A DNA stretch of 64,000 nt from Saprospiraceae bacterium (GCA_016714985.1 JADKBS010000025.1:1-64000), one strand, 5' to 3'; positions 1 through 11,014 are shown, numbered from the stretch's first letter. Notes: a model not told the origin generated them from the sequence alone. A program made the numbers and translations.

Positions 1-60
1 AAAAGTATCTCATTTAATTCAGGTTTTAGTCCTTGTTTTGGTTCGCAACAGGGTCTTTAT

Positions 61-92
61 TCAATCCTTCAATCCTTCAATCCTTCAATCCT
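61..92. repeat. 8-bp tandem repeat, four units
   Basis: The unit TCAATCCT occurs four times in a row. The last unit overlaps the stop codon and final codons of the caspase-TPR gene that ends at 85, so the array has grown at or into the 3' end of that gene. It belongs to the class of short (7-8 bp) tandem repeats seen at many other places in this window. Confidence 0.9.
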
Positions 93-2700
93 TGAAATGG
101 TCTGGGAAGTATTTTTTCATCAGCGCCACCCATTGTTCCGTCTGCTCAAGCTTGTCAAACAAAGGCTCGGAGCGCAAATAATTTATGGCTGAAAAATGCC
201 GCTCGAAAGCCCGTTCCAGCCAAGTAATGGCAAGGTCTATTTCATTGCGGGAGGCCGCTGTGAGGGCATGCCCCACGCATGACCACCCGCTATGGCCAAG
301 CGCCAAGCCATCGCATCGGTCGAACATCAACTCGGCATCGTTCTGCTTTTTTTGCTTCAAAAGAAAGACACCATACTGGTAGCTGGCCATTTCATGGTAA
401 AGAAAGCTGGGAAGCGGATAGTAGATTGACTGTCGGAAAAGCGAATCGGCAAGGGGCATTTGTCCACGCTGCGCAGCAATTTGTGCTTGGGCGGAAAGTG
501 CGAGCACAAATGCTTCGTTGGGGCTTGGGTCGCTTTTCATGGCGAAGCTGGACAGGCTATCGGCCAACTGCCAATGCCCTCGACGGCAGGCAACCTCGGC
601 CAACTGCGCGTCTGTTTCGGCCCGTTTCTTCACGCCATTGTCATTTTTCCAGGCTGCTTTGAAAGCGGTTTCTGCTCCGTCAAGGTCGCCGTTGATGTAA
701 AGCATTCCCATGCCGAGCCAGGAATAAAGCCGAGCTTTTTGCCAAAAGGCGGTGTGCTCGTCAGCTATCTGGCGCTGGTAATGCTTCACGCCTGCTTCCC
801 ACTGACCGGAGGCAAGCAGTGAAAAACCTACATACTCGTTGGCCACATCAAAACTGACCAGTTTCAGCGCAGCGGCCTTGGCGAACCATTCTTCTGCTTC
901 TGCAAACCTTCTTTGGTAAAACCGGATGGAACCCATGCCCTCTGCCGCATTGGGGATGTCGGGCCGAAGCACGAGCATCTTCTTCAAGATTACCTCGGCA
1001 TCCTCACCCCTGCCTTGTCGGCCACGGAGCCAGTAGAGGCGCTCAAGGGCCGTGTAGTTCAACGAATCCTGTGCAAGGGCGAGGCCGAGCCAATGGTCAA
1101 CCGTGTCGGGGTGGCTACCGTTCAGCCAATATTCGAGCGCCACGTGCAGGTAGGGCAGTTGCCAGGTAGGCGAAAGTTCAATGGCCTTTTTGCTGTAATA
1201 GACCAGGGAATCGGTCATTACAGGGATATTGGAGCCAAATGAAAATGCAATTTGGGCGTAGAGGTACGGTGCTTCTGGCTGAAGGGCGATGGCTTTCTGC
1301 AGCAATTTTCGGGAGCTGAAATGGCGCTCTTTTCTGGAAATGGTATCGGTGGTGGCTGCGGCGTCGTTCTGGATGAAATTGTAGGCTTCAAAATACAGCT
1401 CCTTGACTTTCAGGCTCGGCAATAGGTAGTGCCCCGAGCCTAAAAGTTCGCTGGCCCGGCGGATGAGGGCAGGGTATTCACGGTACTTGAATGCGTTCCT
1501 GTAAAAATCATTCATCTCTGCGGGGTCTGACTTCAGAAGGGCGTTGAGGGCCTGCTGGGCGTCATCCAAGAGGGCTGCGGCATAGTTGCGGCGAATGGTG
1601 GAATGGAGCTTTTCCAAGCCAGCCTCGGCCATCAGTTTTTCATAATAATGCTCCGCAAAGGCGTTATCATTCAAACCGGTTGGCGCGGTGAAAAAAGCTT
1701 TGGTCTTCAAGGCATTTACGAACGAATAATACGCCTGCCGCAACGATGAGTCCACGCCAGCCAGCACCTCCTCTTCTATTCCCCTCGACCCAGTTCCCTT
1801 GAGCATGGCCATCTGATTGGTCTTTTCCGATTCCAGGCGGGCCAATAGTGCTGGGTAAACATTGGCCAATTTTTCGGTGCGGTTGCCTATCACCATGGGT
1901 ATTTGGCTGATGGGGGCTACTTCCTGCGTCACATGGTCTTCCAAGTAGCGGCCCACCTCGTGCAGGGTTACAAAAAGGTCTTTGTTGGTATCGGCAAAGC
2001 CGTAAAGGGCTTCCACGAGGTTGAAGGAAAAAGCGCCCCTGCCGCCGCCCCATTGTTCTCCTTCCACGCTGTATTCATTGGGTTGGCAAGAGAGTATCTT
2101 GATTTCGTTGGAATATTGCTTCGCAAGGTTGGCTGCGGTTGCCTGTGCGCCCCCAACCGAATTCCCTGCCAATACCCCCGAGCGGCAAGCATCCAAGACG
2201 ACCACCACTTTTGCCTTGTTCTGGATGGAAAGTGTTGAAACCACTTCCTGGAGCATGGGTAAGGCAAATGTGCCACCTGCCAGATAGACCTTTGCTGGGG
2301 CGTCCCAGCAGAGCAGGAAACCGGGCTGTGTAAGTGTCTTTTTCTCAACATCGCCATGGCCACTGAAATAGATGATAGCTTGGTCGTCCTCCTTGGTCAG
2401 TTCCATCAACCAATCAAGTGCGATGGCAAACTGTGCTTGGGTTGCCTCGCTGTTGCGCAGCAGCTTGATATGGTCATCGGAAATGGAGCCGCCCGCTGGC
2501 GAGCCCAGGAAGTTGGCGAACGCCTCGGCGTCCCGGTCGGCGAAGCGCAGGTCGGGGATGGCAGGGTCCTGGTAGTCGGAGATGCCAACGACGACGACAC
2601 GGGTGGTGGTGCCGAGGTCAATGACTTGGGCGAGGGTGCTTTCGGGAAGGCAAAAGGCGGTGAGCAGGGCGATGAGGGCAAGGTGGTATTTCATTTTCAT
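85..2700 (-). CDS. Secreted caspase-like peptidase with TPR tail (intact)
   Basis: An 871-residue protein with an N-terminal signal peptide (first ~24 residues, ending LAQ). A caspase-like p20 domain (clan CD, family C14) follows at about residues 33-190: VVVVGISDYQD strand, YFSGHGD with catalytic His115, and VLDACRSG with catalytic Cys172. An EF-hand-like loop lies at residues 237-248. The rest, from about residue 400, is a series of TPR repeats ending FPDHFKD, a tail shared by its paralogues. It is probably a Cys protease acting in the periplasm or at the surface, with TPRs for partner binding; the substrate is unknown. It begins 5 bp after the repaired stop of the preceding paralogue, so the two are probably co-transcribed. 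The start was chosen at the ATG giving a clean signal peptide. Confidence 0.85.
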   Translation of the reverse strand: MKMKYHLALIALLTAFCLPESTLAQVIDLGTTTRVVVVGISDYQDPAIPDLRFADRDAEAFANFLGSPAGGSISDDHIKLLRNSEATQAQFAIALDWLMELTKEDDQAIIYFSGHGDVEKKTLTQPGFLLCWDAPAKVYLAGGTFALPMLQEVVSTLSIQNKAKVVVVLDACRSGVLAGNSVGGAQATAANLAKQYSNEIKILSCQPNEYSVEGEQWGGGRGAFSFNLVEALYGFADTNKDLFVTLHEVGRYLEDHVTQEVAPISQIPMVIGNRTEKLANVYPALLARLESEKTNQMAMLKGTGSRGIEEEVLAGVDSSLRQAYYSFVNALKTKAFFTAPTGLNDNAFAEHYYEKLMAEAGLEKLHSTIRRNYAAALLDDAQQALNALLKSDPAEMNDFYRNAFKYREYPALIRRASELLGSGHYLLPSLKVKELYFEAYNFIQNDAAATTDTISRKERHFSSRKLLQKAIALQPEAPYLYAQIAFSFGSNIPVMTDSLVYYSKKAIELSPTWQLPYLHVALEYWLNGSHPDTVDHWLGLALAQDSLNYTALERLYWLRGRQGRGEDAEVILKKMLVLRPDIPNAAEGMGSIRFYQRRFAEAEEWFAKAAALKLVSFDVANEYVGFSLLASGQWEAGVKHYQRQIADEHTAFWQKARLYSWLGMGMLYINGDLDGAETAFKAAWKNDNGVKKRAETDAQLAEVACRRGHWQLADSLSSFAMKSDPSPNEAFVLALSAQAQIAAQRGQMPLADSLFRQSIYYPLPSFLYHEMASYQYGVFLLKQKKQNDAELMFDRCDGLALGHSGWSCVGHALTAASRNEIDLAITWLERAFERHFSAINYLRSEPLFDKLEQTEQWVALMKKYFPDHFKD

Positions 2701-2705
2701 GGGTT

Positions 2706-5238
2706 TTAGTCTTTGGTATGGTCGGGAAGTGTTTTTTCATGAGGTCTTTCCATTCTGGCAACTCCCGAAGCGAGGCGAGGTCTTTACCTGTCTGCAATTG
2801 CTCAAAAGAATATTCCTTTTGAATGGCTTGCTCGATATATCCAAGTGCCTCCGCTGCCTTGCCTTCCGCAGCGGACAGGGATGCCATGCCGATATAGCCG
2901 TAAGGACTTTCAGGGTTGATTTTCAATAATTCTGAATAGGTATTGAATGCCTCCTCGTTTTTGCCGGAATATTGATATGCCTTGGCCAAGAAATCTCGGA
3001 AAGATGCTTCATATGGGAATATTGCAATTTGGCTTCGGAGCAATTGTGATGCTTCTTCAAATCGTCCTGATTTGAGGTAAACATAACTGAGACCCCAGGT
3101 TGCCAAGGAATCTCTTGAAATTGCCTTTTGAGCGAATGTTTCAGCCTCTTTATAATACCCGTTATCAGCAAGTATATCGCATATTAATAGCATTGAAAAG
3201 GCAGAAGTTGAATCATATTTCATTGCCCTTTGAAGCAACAAGTTGGCTTTTTCGGTTTGTTCTGTTTTAAAATATACACTTGCTAAATGAATCATACATT
3301 GGATTGAATTCGGTTCGATTACCAAACCCTCATTGAAATATTTTTCTGCCAAATCAAATTGTCCAAAGTCATGATGCAACTTACCCAAATAATCAAACAC
3401 TTGAGCACCGGGCTTATCAGCCTGTGCAGCTTTCAGTAAATATCGTCTTGCTTTGCTCATTTTGTTTTGGTCGAAATACAACGCTCCAAGTCGGAAGTAT
3501 GCCCAATGATAGGTGGAATCCAATGCTATTGATTTCAAAAGATATGGCTCAATTGCCAGCTCATTACCTTTTTGACTCTCCCAAGCACCAAGGAATGCCC
3601 AGGCTTCTGCACTGTTTGAATCAACAGAAAGAGCCTGATCTAAAAGCTGCTTCGAATCATCGAATCTTCGAAATCTTTCAGTTAGATCGATTGCTGTGAC
3701 TGTATATGCTCTAATCCATGTAGGCGCCCGTTCAATTGCCTTTTGCCCATACCAAAGCATCGAATCTGCTTGCGGCATTATCCGTACAAATACACCCATT
3801 ATGGCAAGGTATGTCGCTGCTGCATCGGGCTGCCAGCGCAATGATTCACGATATTTGTCCAACAGCCGCTTCCCCAAAACCAAATCAGCATTTACTGGGC
3901 TTTCCATCTGCAAAACCTGCCCTTCGAAATAGCATTTCCGGCCATGTAAGGTCGGGTACATATAATGCTCAGGGCCCGAGCAGTTCTGCCGCCCGTTCAA
4001 GTAGTCGGGGATAGGGCGCATATTTTTGAGGCGCTCAAGGCGGTAGAGTCGCACCTCGGTTTTTCCATCTTCATCAAATTGTTTAACGCCTGCTGCGCAT
4101 CATCCTGCAAAGCCGCTGCATAATTCCTGCGCATGGCATTGTGCAGCCGTTCCATTTTCGGCTCCGCAATGAGGCGCTCGTAGAAGGCATCGGCGCAGGC
4201 ACCTGCTGGTTCGAGGAACACTTTGTCCTTCAATGCCTGCTTGAACAACTTGTAAAATTCCCTTATGGTCGTGTCCACCGTAGCCAGCACGTCCTCCTCG
4301 ATGCCCCTCGAATCGGTCGAGCTGAAAATGGGCAGTTGCCCCGCCTTGTTTTTCTTCACTTGCGCCAGCATGTCCGGGAAGACCGTCGCCAGCTTTTCCG
4401 TGCGGTTGCCCACGGTCATCGGTACTTGGCTCTGCGGGGCCACCTCCGTGGTCACATGGTCGTCGAGGTAGCGCCCGATTTCCATCAGGTTCACCGAAGC
4501 ATCGGCGTTGCCGTCGGCCATGCCGTAAAGCCCGTCCACGAGGTGGAAGCTGAAAGCGCCCCTGCCGCCGCCCCACTGCTCCCCTTCGATGCTGTACTCG
4601 TTGGGCTGGCAGGAGAGTATCTTGATTTCGTTGGCGAACTGCTGCGCCAGGTTTTGGCTGGTGAGCTGCGAGCCGCCGATGCTGTTGCCCGCCAACTTCC
4701 CGCTGCGGCAGGCATCGGTGATGATGATAACCCTCGCCTTGTTCTCCATGCTCAGGGTCGAGACGACTTCTTTCAGGAAAAATATCGGGTAAGCGCCCGA
4801 TACATAAGCCTGCGGAGGAGAGTCCCAACAGAGCAGGAACCCTTGCTGGCTGCGGGTTTTGGTCTCCACGTCGCCGTGGCCGGAGAAGTAGATAATGGCT
4901 TGGTCACCCTCCTTGCTTTCGTCCATCAGCCAGCCGAGTGCAGCGTCGAACTGGGCGGTGGTGGCTGCCGAATCCGTAAGCAGCTTGAGTTGGTCACCAT
5001 CGAGGGAGCCGCCCGCTGGGGAGCGCAGGAAGTTGGCGAACGCCTCGGCATCCCGGTCGGCGAAGCGCAAGTCGGGGATGGCAGGGTCCTGGTAATCGGA
5101 GATGCCGACGACGACGGCCCTTACCGATTGCGGATTGGCGATTGCGGATTGCGGATTGAGGGGGGAGGCGCCTTTTTCGGTCTGAGCGGCAAGCGCGGTA
5201 CCTGCAAGCAGGGCGAAGATGGTCAGCAGATTTTTCAT
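2706..5238 (-). pseudogene. Caspase-TPR paralogue broken by two single-base frameshifts
   Basis: Two overlapping frames (5238 to about 4060, then about 4060 to 2726) together make one caspase-TPR protein of about 840 residues. The first has a signal peptide, YFSGHGD (His121), ITDACRSG (Cys177) and an EF-hand-like loop; the second has the TPR repeats. The first break is in a run of five A on the coding strand (plus-strand 4060-4064): a sixth A, or a -1 slip, joins MKMEK to TEVRLYRLERL. The second is in a CCC run (plus 2724-2726): a fourth C gives the family ending FPDHTKD and a stop at 2706, 5 bp before the next gene. Both are mononucleotide-run losses, so sequencing error is as likely as true decay. 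The signal-peptide junction carries a translated heptamer repeat (5126-5160). Confidence 0.8.
5126..5160. repeat. Heptamer repeat translated inside a caspase gene
   Basis: Five 7-bp units on the plus strand (GATTGCG, GATTGGC, GATTGCG, GATTGCG, GATTGAG). On the minus strand they are read as NPQSAIANPQS, just after the signal peptide and before the caspase core of the gene starting at 5238. The same sequence type occurs between genes at 32539, 35848 and 35989, so it is an inserted repeat and not a protein motif. Confidence 0.85.
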
Positions 5239-5391
5239 TTGGAATGTTTAAATTTAGTTCATACCGCCAATATTTAGGGAAGACTCCATCGTATGACGGA
5301 AATCCAGTTCCAACGTCATAGCACCGAAACTGGAGTTCAGATTCACTTCAATTAATACCCTAAAAACCACTCGGTTATCAGGAAAATCAAC

Positions 5392-6867
5392 TCATTTGTC
5401 CCACCAAACCCTCGTCAAAAAATCGTCGGTGCCCTGCCGGGCAATAGCTGCGTTGATGTTCTCCCCGTTCACCGAAAACTCCGCTTGCGGGTACTTTAGC
5501 CGCCGGGGAATCACGCCGCCCGTGGCATTTCCCGGAAAATTGGAAGGGGTAAGCACGGGGTAGCCGCTGCGCCGCCAATTGGCGAAAGCCTCTAACTCGT
5601 TGAGGAAAGTGGCCGCCCAATACTGGGTGCTGATATGTTCGAGGGCTGCTTCGGTATTGGCTGGGGCAAATGGGTGGGCAGCCAAGTAGCTGTCAATGTC
5701 CGTATCCGAAATGCCAGCCGAAGCGTCGAACAGCGCCAATTGTTGCATCGCTGCCCGTACGCCATTTTGATAATGAACGGCTGGGTCGTCATTGCTCCAG
5801 CCCCGCACCGCTGCTTCGGCGAGCATGAGTTCCGCCTCGGCATAGCACTGCATCATCGTGGGCGTCCAGCGCTGCACCAGCGCCGGGTTGATGCGGCTGT
5901 AGGACTCCACCGTGGTATCGCCTGTCAAATCGGTGAGCATGCCAAGGTCAAGGCCGTTGGGAAGCCCCTTTGGCTCGCCGCCGGTGGCCACAAAGCTCAG
6001 CACTGGCAGGCGGGGGTCGTTGGCGGCTTTCATCCAATTCACGAAAGTTTTGCAAAGCCGCCCGTTGTCCTCCACGGCCATAAAATAGCCAATGCCATTT
6101 TGGACGAGGATATCGCCTTCGGAATGGGGCACGAGGGCGCTGTCGTCCAGGGCCTGCATCACGCCACCTGCGATGGCTTTTTTGGCCCAGGCTTCGGCAG
6201 CAGCGGGGTCGGCTTTTACGAGCCGGAGGGCGAGTCGGAGCATCATCGTGTTGCCGAAGCGCCGCCATTTCTCCACGTCACCGTGGAAGATGAAATCGGC
6301 ATCGCCAATGAACGGCTTGGAGGCGTCGAGTGCCGTGGTCGCTGCTTCCAACCCAGCCAACAGGTCGAGGTAGATGTCCTGCTGGCGGTCGTAAACAGGC
6401 TTGAAATTGCTGTCAATAAAGCCCCGTCCCGCCTCCGAATGCGGCACGTCGCCGTAGAGGTCGGTCAGGCGCTGGAACACCACGGCTTCCCAGATTCGGG
6501 CAGCGGCATAGAGGTTGGATTGGGCTGGGTCGTCCTTTACCTTGTCCAGCACGGCGACGAGCGATTTCACCTCTTGCTTGTAGCCGCCATTGAACATGAC
6601 GTCGTTGTGGAAGGCATTATAAAAATACTTGTCGCCCTCCCAGTTGAAGGTCACGGCAGCGATGTGCTGCACAAAACAGGCGGTGTATGCCATGATTGGG
6701 CCTTCGCTTTGGTAGGGGTCACCAGCGCCTTGCAGCAGTGCCGTCGAGAACAGGAGCTTCGCCTCGATGTCGTTGGCGGCGGTCGGGTTGGTGTTCATTT
6801 CCTCGAAGTCTTTGTCGCAGGCGGTGAGGAAGGAAATTATCGTTAAAAAGAAAATTGCTTTTTTCAT
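5392..6867 (-). CDS. SusD-like outer-membrane lipoprotein
   Basis: A protein of 491 residues beginning at the ATG at 6867 (a TTG six bases upstream is less likely). The leader ends LTAC, a lipobox, so the mature protein is lipidated on the following Cys. The sequence fits the SusD/RagB-like nutrient-binding family (the SusD-like_2 type): DKDFEEMNTNP after the lipobox, helical TPR-like segments, and a late WTPTMMQCYAEAELMLAEAAV helix. It would cap a SusC TonB-dependent channel and hand over an oligosaccharide or peptide. Its partner susC lies upstream at 7779-10860 but is unusually far away (about 0.9 kb) because two opposite-strand genes lie between them. Substrate not predictable. Confidence 0.88.
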   Translation of the reverse strand: MKKAIFFLTIISFLTACDKDFEEMNTNPTAANDIEAKLLFSTALLQGAGDPYQSEGPIMAYTACFVQHIAAVTFNWEGDKYFYNAFHNDVMFNGGYKQEVKSLVAVLDKVKDDPAQSNLYAAARIWEAVVFQRLTDLYGDVPHSEAGRGFIDSNFKPVYDRQQDIYLDLLAGLEAATTALDASKPFIGDADFIFHGDVEKWRRFGNTMMLRLALRLVKADPAAAEAWAKKAIAGGVMQALDDSALVPHSEGDILVQNGIGYFMAVEDNGRLCKTFVNWMKAANDPRLPVLSFVATGGEPKGLPNGLDLGMLTDLTGDTTVESYSRINPALVQRWTPTMMQCYAEAELMLAEAAVRGWSNDDPAVHYQNGVRAAMQQLALFDASAGISDTDIDSYLAAHPFAPANTEAALEHISTQYWAATFLNELEAFANWRRSGYPVLTPSNFPGNATGGVIPRRLKYPQAEFSVNGENINAAIARQGTDDFLTRVWWDK

Positions 6868-6929
6868 TATCAAAAGGTTTTACAAAAGATGAATTATATT
6901 TTTACGCCGAAAACAAAACAATAAAAACT

Positions 6930-7370
6930 ATGAAATTTGAGCAGCTACACACTGGCACAAACTGTAATTGCATCAAAAATGCAGAAGAAAACACCATCCA
7001 AGTTTTCGCTCGGAAAATCGGTTCAGCTATCCTCCAAACCGAAGACTTCTTTTCGCATTGGGAAAAAGGAATATTTCCCAATGACCTGAAAGACTGTCAA
7101 AAAGTGTGTCTTCACAAGGGCCTTTCCATGAACTTATGGAATGAATCCAGCCGACATCAAGTACTCGAAAAATACCTGAATACCTTCCGTTTTGCCCCAA
7201 AATATAAGAATTGTATTTTGGTTTTTCAGGCAAAAGAGAATGCTGGTTTTATCGAGCCAACACCCAATGGACGAGACCCTTTTCATTTTACTTTTTTCAA
7301 AAGCGACGATTTTTCCATAAATTTGTTAGATGTTTTGGAAATTTTTCCGCTTGAAAATCTTGAATCATGA
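6930..7370 (+). CDS. Hypothetical protein, first of a two-gene unit between susC and susD
   Basis: A 146-residue protein starting at the ATG at 6930 (MKFEQLHTGTNCNC); an upstream in-frame start would overlap the susD start and looks spurious. It has no signal peptide, no transmembrane segment and no motif I recognise. It is visibly richer in A/T than the neighbouring genes and runs opposite to them. Its TGA stop overlaps the ATG of the next gene by 4 bp, so the two are translationally coupled and probably act together. It resembles the small paired hypothetical genes that travel as accessory cargo; function unknown. Confidence 0.6.
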   Translation: MKFEQLHTGTNCNCIKNAEENTIQVFARKIGSAILQTEDFFSHWEKGIFPNDLKDCQKVCLHKGLSMNLWNESSRHQVLEKYLNTFRFAPKYKNCILVFQAKENAGFIEPTPNGRDPFHFTFFKSDDFSINLLDVLEIFPLENLES

Positions 7371-7756
7371 AAAATGGCACCAATAGCCTTATTGAAAAGG
7401 CTCAAATAAAAAGCGACTACACAGTTCTGCATTTCGATGAATTCCCCATTTTGTTCAGCGGGAAAAACTGCTTTTCAGAACAGGTGGTCGGCTCGCTCAT
7501 TTGCGAGCAACAAGCAGAAGGCAGACTCGAATATTTTCACTCGCTTGTCACAGCAGAAGATTTCGATGCCTTTATTCACCAAAAACTTACTTACCTCGAC
7601 CTGATGAAAAAAGCCTTGCAGATATTTCACCTGAAAACCAGCTATCAGGGCGAGATTTTTGATTGCAAACAACTGGCTTTCAATCAAATACCTTCCGACC
7701 GCTTGCCTTCCAAATCCTCGTTTTGTCCAACCCCGTTAGGTGTTCCTGCTTTTTGA
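7367..7756 (+). CDS. Hypothetical protein, second of the unit; possibly 3'-truncated
   Basis: A 129-residue product with DYTVLHFDEFPILFSGKN near the start, then GSLICEQ and YFHSLVTAEDFDAFI. The pattern loosely recalls the DUF6575-type bacterial proteins of unknown function, but I cannot confirm that. The segment IPSDRLPSKSSFCP near the end reads like the middle of a domain. It is followed at once by a short unrelated tail (TPLGVPAF) and a stop 23 bp before the end of susC, so the gene may have lost its 3' part when it came to lie here. It overlaps the upstream gene by 4 bp (ATGA). Composition is A/T-rich relative to susC and susD. Confidence 0.5.
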   Translation: MKNGTNSLIEKAQIKSDYTVLHFDEFPILFSGKNCFSEQVVGSLICEQQAEGRLEYFHSLVTAEDFDAFIHQKLTYLDLMKKALQIFHLKTSYQGEIFDCKQLAFNQIPSDRLPSKSSFCPTPLGVPAF

Positions 7757-7778
7757 CCGTTGTCAAATTGCTTTATTT

Positions 7779-10700
7779 TCAAAACCGCACCCCCAAATTC
7801 ACCCCAAAGCTCCTCGTCTGCGGCACGCCAAATAGCTCCAGCCCTTGGGCGTTGGTGTTGTTGTAAGTGCTTTCCGGGTCCACGTTTGGTACTTTCGACC
7901 AGAGCAGCAGCAGGTTCCTGCCCACTGCCGAGACCGACACGCCAGCGACGGGGGCTTTCCCCAACCATTTTTTTGGAAAATTCAGCGTCAAAATCACTTG
8001 CCGCAGCTTCGCAAAGCTGGCATCGTACACGAACTCCTCGGTGATATTGTTGAACAAATTCGAATAGTAGGGCAAGAGGTTTTCTTGGTTAAACGAGACG
8101 GTGTTAGGCTCGCCCGTTTCCGTCACGCCCTTGCCTACGAAGCCCGTCTCCCGGCCCTCCAGCGTTTTTTTGTGTTGGCCAAAAAGGTAGGCGTATGCGT
8201 TCGTCCCGGAAAAAATCTTCCCACCCGTTTTAAAATCAATCAAAAAACTCAGGCTGAGTTGCCGCCAACTGATGGTGTTGGTGATGCCCCCCGTGAAGTC
8301 GTGGACGCCGTTTCCTAGGATGACGTAGTCGCCTTTCAGCGGCATGCCGTTGGAGCCGAAAACGATGTTGCCTTTATCGTCCCGCACGTATTCGAAGCCC
8401 TTGATGACGCTGGCCGGATGCCCTACTTCATGGTGGATAAATGCAGTGAACGTGCGGCTGGCGTCCACCTGAATGTCGTTCACGCCCTCGCCCAGGTTGG
8501 TCACTTCGTTCCAGTTTTTGGCGGCATTGAGCGAAACGTTCCAAGTCCAGTTTTTTGATTGCCAGGGAGTTATGTTCAAAAGTCCCTCAATCCCCTTGTT
8601 ACGGATTTCCCCTTCTTTGGAATAGGCGGTTTCGTAACCGGAGGCATTGGAGATGGTTTGGATAATGATGTCGTTGAAGCTGTTGCGGGTGTAGCCGGCC
8701 AGTTCTACTCCAAGGCGGTTGTGGAAAAACCGCATTTCAAAACCGGCCTCCAGCTCCCTTGAGGTGGAAGGGGCAAGTGCCTGGTCGGGCACTCGATAGT
8801 TGGTGATGACGCCGAGCGGCTGCCCCTGAAAGCCTTGTCCCGAAAGCTGGTAAGTGAGGTCAAGGGCGTAGGGGTCCACGTCGCCACTCACCTCGGCCCA
8901 ATTGCCGTACACCTTGCCGTAGCTGATGAAATCAGGCAGATTGAGCAGTTCCGAAAAGACGAAACTCAGGCCGACGGAGGGGTAAAACAGGTTGTTGGCA
9001 TTGGTGGGCAAGGTGCTGAACGAGTCGTTTCGGCCCGTGAGCGTAAGGTAAAAGCCAGCGGTCATAGTGGAGGGTTGCGGAGCCAAAAGCAGAATTGACC
9101 CGGCGCTTCGAGAGGCCGTACCAGTTGAATTGGTTGGCCGTGTTTTGCACGGTTTGGAGGCCCTTTATATTGAACCTGTTGCCGCCGATGCCCGTGTATT
9201 CGTAGGTATTGTCCATTCGGTTTGCGCCAACGAAAACGTCGAAACCGAAGCCATTGTCAAAATCGTGGCGGCTGCCAAGCAGGAAGTCGGCGTTGGTATG
9301 CGTATTGGAAATGGTCTGGTCGGTCATGCTGCCGTCGGGGTTAAAGGCCGTTCCTGCTGGCGTGATGTCTAGGCGGCGGCTGTTGAAAAAGTCGGTGCCG
9401 ATGCGCCCTTGCAGGTAGGCCCAGCCGAGGTCGTAGTGCAGCATGGCCGAGCCGATGACCCGGTTCAGGTTGTCCTCCGTCTTGAAATGCGAAGTGGCCC
9501 AGTAGGGATTGGTGATGTAGGGGTTTCCGTTCATGCCAAGTTCGGTGCCGTCTGCCTTGGAGCCATCGCCGTTTGGCCCTTTGAGCGCTTCCACTGGCAC
9601 GTTTGGCGGGAGTACGCCGATGGCATAGTTGGGGTTGCCGGGGCTGTCCGACATGCGGGGGCGGTTGCCGGATTCCTCCAACACGTAGCGGGCGGTGACT
9701 TCTACAGTCAGTTTTTTCAGCACTTCGCCGCCCATGGCAAGGGTAAAATTCTTGCGGTTGAAGGTGGTGTTTGGAACAATAAAATCATTGTCGAGGTGGG
9801 AAAAGCCGAAGCGCCAGTTGAGCTGCTGGCTGCCGCCCGTCAGGGCGACGGAGTTGCTGATGGTCTTTCCATTTTGGTAAAACTTGCGGAAATTGTCTTT
9901 CACGGCAGCGTAAGGCCGCACCACACCATCAAACTGGACGAGCGGCTCGCCATCGAGCCGGGGGCCCCAGTTGAACCAGTTGCTACCGAAGGCGTCGCCC
10001 TGCGAGCCGGGCTTCCACGGCCCCCAGCCCTGCCCGTATTCCTGCTGGAAATCGTAGCGGGTGAGCGGCTGGTCAATGGTGAAATTGGAGTTCACCTCCA
10101 CACCTATTCCTGCCCCCCTGCCCCCTAAAGGGGGAGAACCCCGTTTGGTGGTGATGAGGATGACGCCGTTGCTAGCACGGGAGCCATAAAGTGCGGCGGC
10201 GGCATTGCCTTTCAGTATTGATATTTTGTCAATATCGTCGGGGTTGATGCTGCTGAGGCCATCGCCCCAGTCCTGCCCGCCCCAGAGGCTGGCGCTGCCG
10301 AGCGTCGTGTTGTCCATGGGCACGCCATCAATGACGAACAGCGGTTGGTTGTCCCGTGAAACGGAGTGGTAGCCACGAATAATGATGCGGGTGGAGCCGC
10401 CGGGGCCTGAGCCGATATTGCTCACGTTGACGCCCGGCACGAGGCCGGCGATGGCGTCGCCAAGGTTGTTTTCACGAGCAAGGGCGAGTGGCTCGGCGTC
10501 CATTTGGACATGGGAGTAGGCCAGGGCGTCCTCCTCTTTGTTGATGCCTAGGGCAGTAACGACGACCTCGTCCAAATCAATGCCCATCCATAAGGTCACA
10601 TCAAGCCTGCCCGCCGACTTGACCTTGACCGTATAGGTCGTGAAGCCGATCATCGAGAATTGAAGGTTGGCGGTTTCCGGGACGATAATCGAATAATCTC

Positions 10701-10860
10701 CGTTCTCATCCGTAACAGTGCCGGTTTGGGTGTTTTTTACAATAATGTTCACGCCGGGGATGGGGCCTCCTCCCTCGTCCGTTACCTTTCCGGTAACCTG
10801 CGACTGTGAGTTGGCGATACCGCAGGTAAATAAAAAAAATAGGGTAATCATCTTCATCAT
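7779..10860 (-). pseudogene. SusC-like TonB-dependent receptor with one frameshift
   Basis: Two overlapping frames join to about 1026 residues. The first has a signal peptide and a CarboxypepD_reg-like domain (VTGKVTDEGGGPIPGVNI). A plug follows with DEVVVTALG, the GDAIAGLVPGVNV region and LKGNAAAALYGSRASNGV, then barrel strands to HYDRW. The second continues with LTLTGRNDSFSTLP and ends in the typical barrel terminus GVNLGVRF. The break is at plus 9050-9053, a run of four A; with three, the coding strand reads HYDRWLYLTLTGRND, the usual SusC wording, so one extra base is present. It may be an assembly error in a working gene. It imports the ligand captured by SusD with energy from TonB. Confidence 0.85.
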
Positions 10861-11014
10861 AAAATGATTTTTAGGTGAGGAATTCTACAGTTGAATCTGG
10901 TTGAAAAAAAAGCAAGTCAAAGTGCTTATGAGCAGAGGGTTCACTGGAAATTGTGCGGCTAACCTAAGGAAGAATTATGAAATGATTGCCAAAATAAATT
11001 ATAATTGGAAAAAA

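Noticed and set aside
4141..5277. Plus-strand open frame of 378 codons over the caspase gene
   Set aside because: It is antisense to a clear caspase domain with catalytic motifs; its residue pattern mirrors the complement and shows no family features.
5635..6846. Long plus-strand open frame (403 codons) across the susD gene
   Set aside because: It is the complement of a well-supported SusD gene and its product has no domain or signal; high G/C coding DNA often leaves the opposite strand open.
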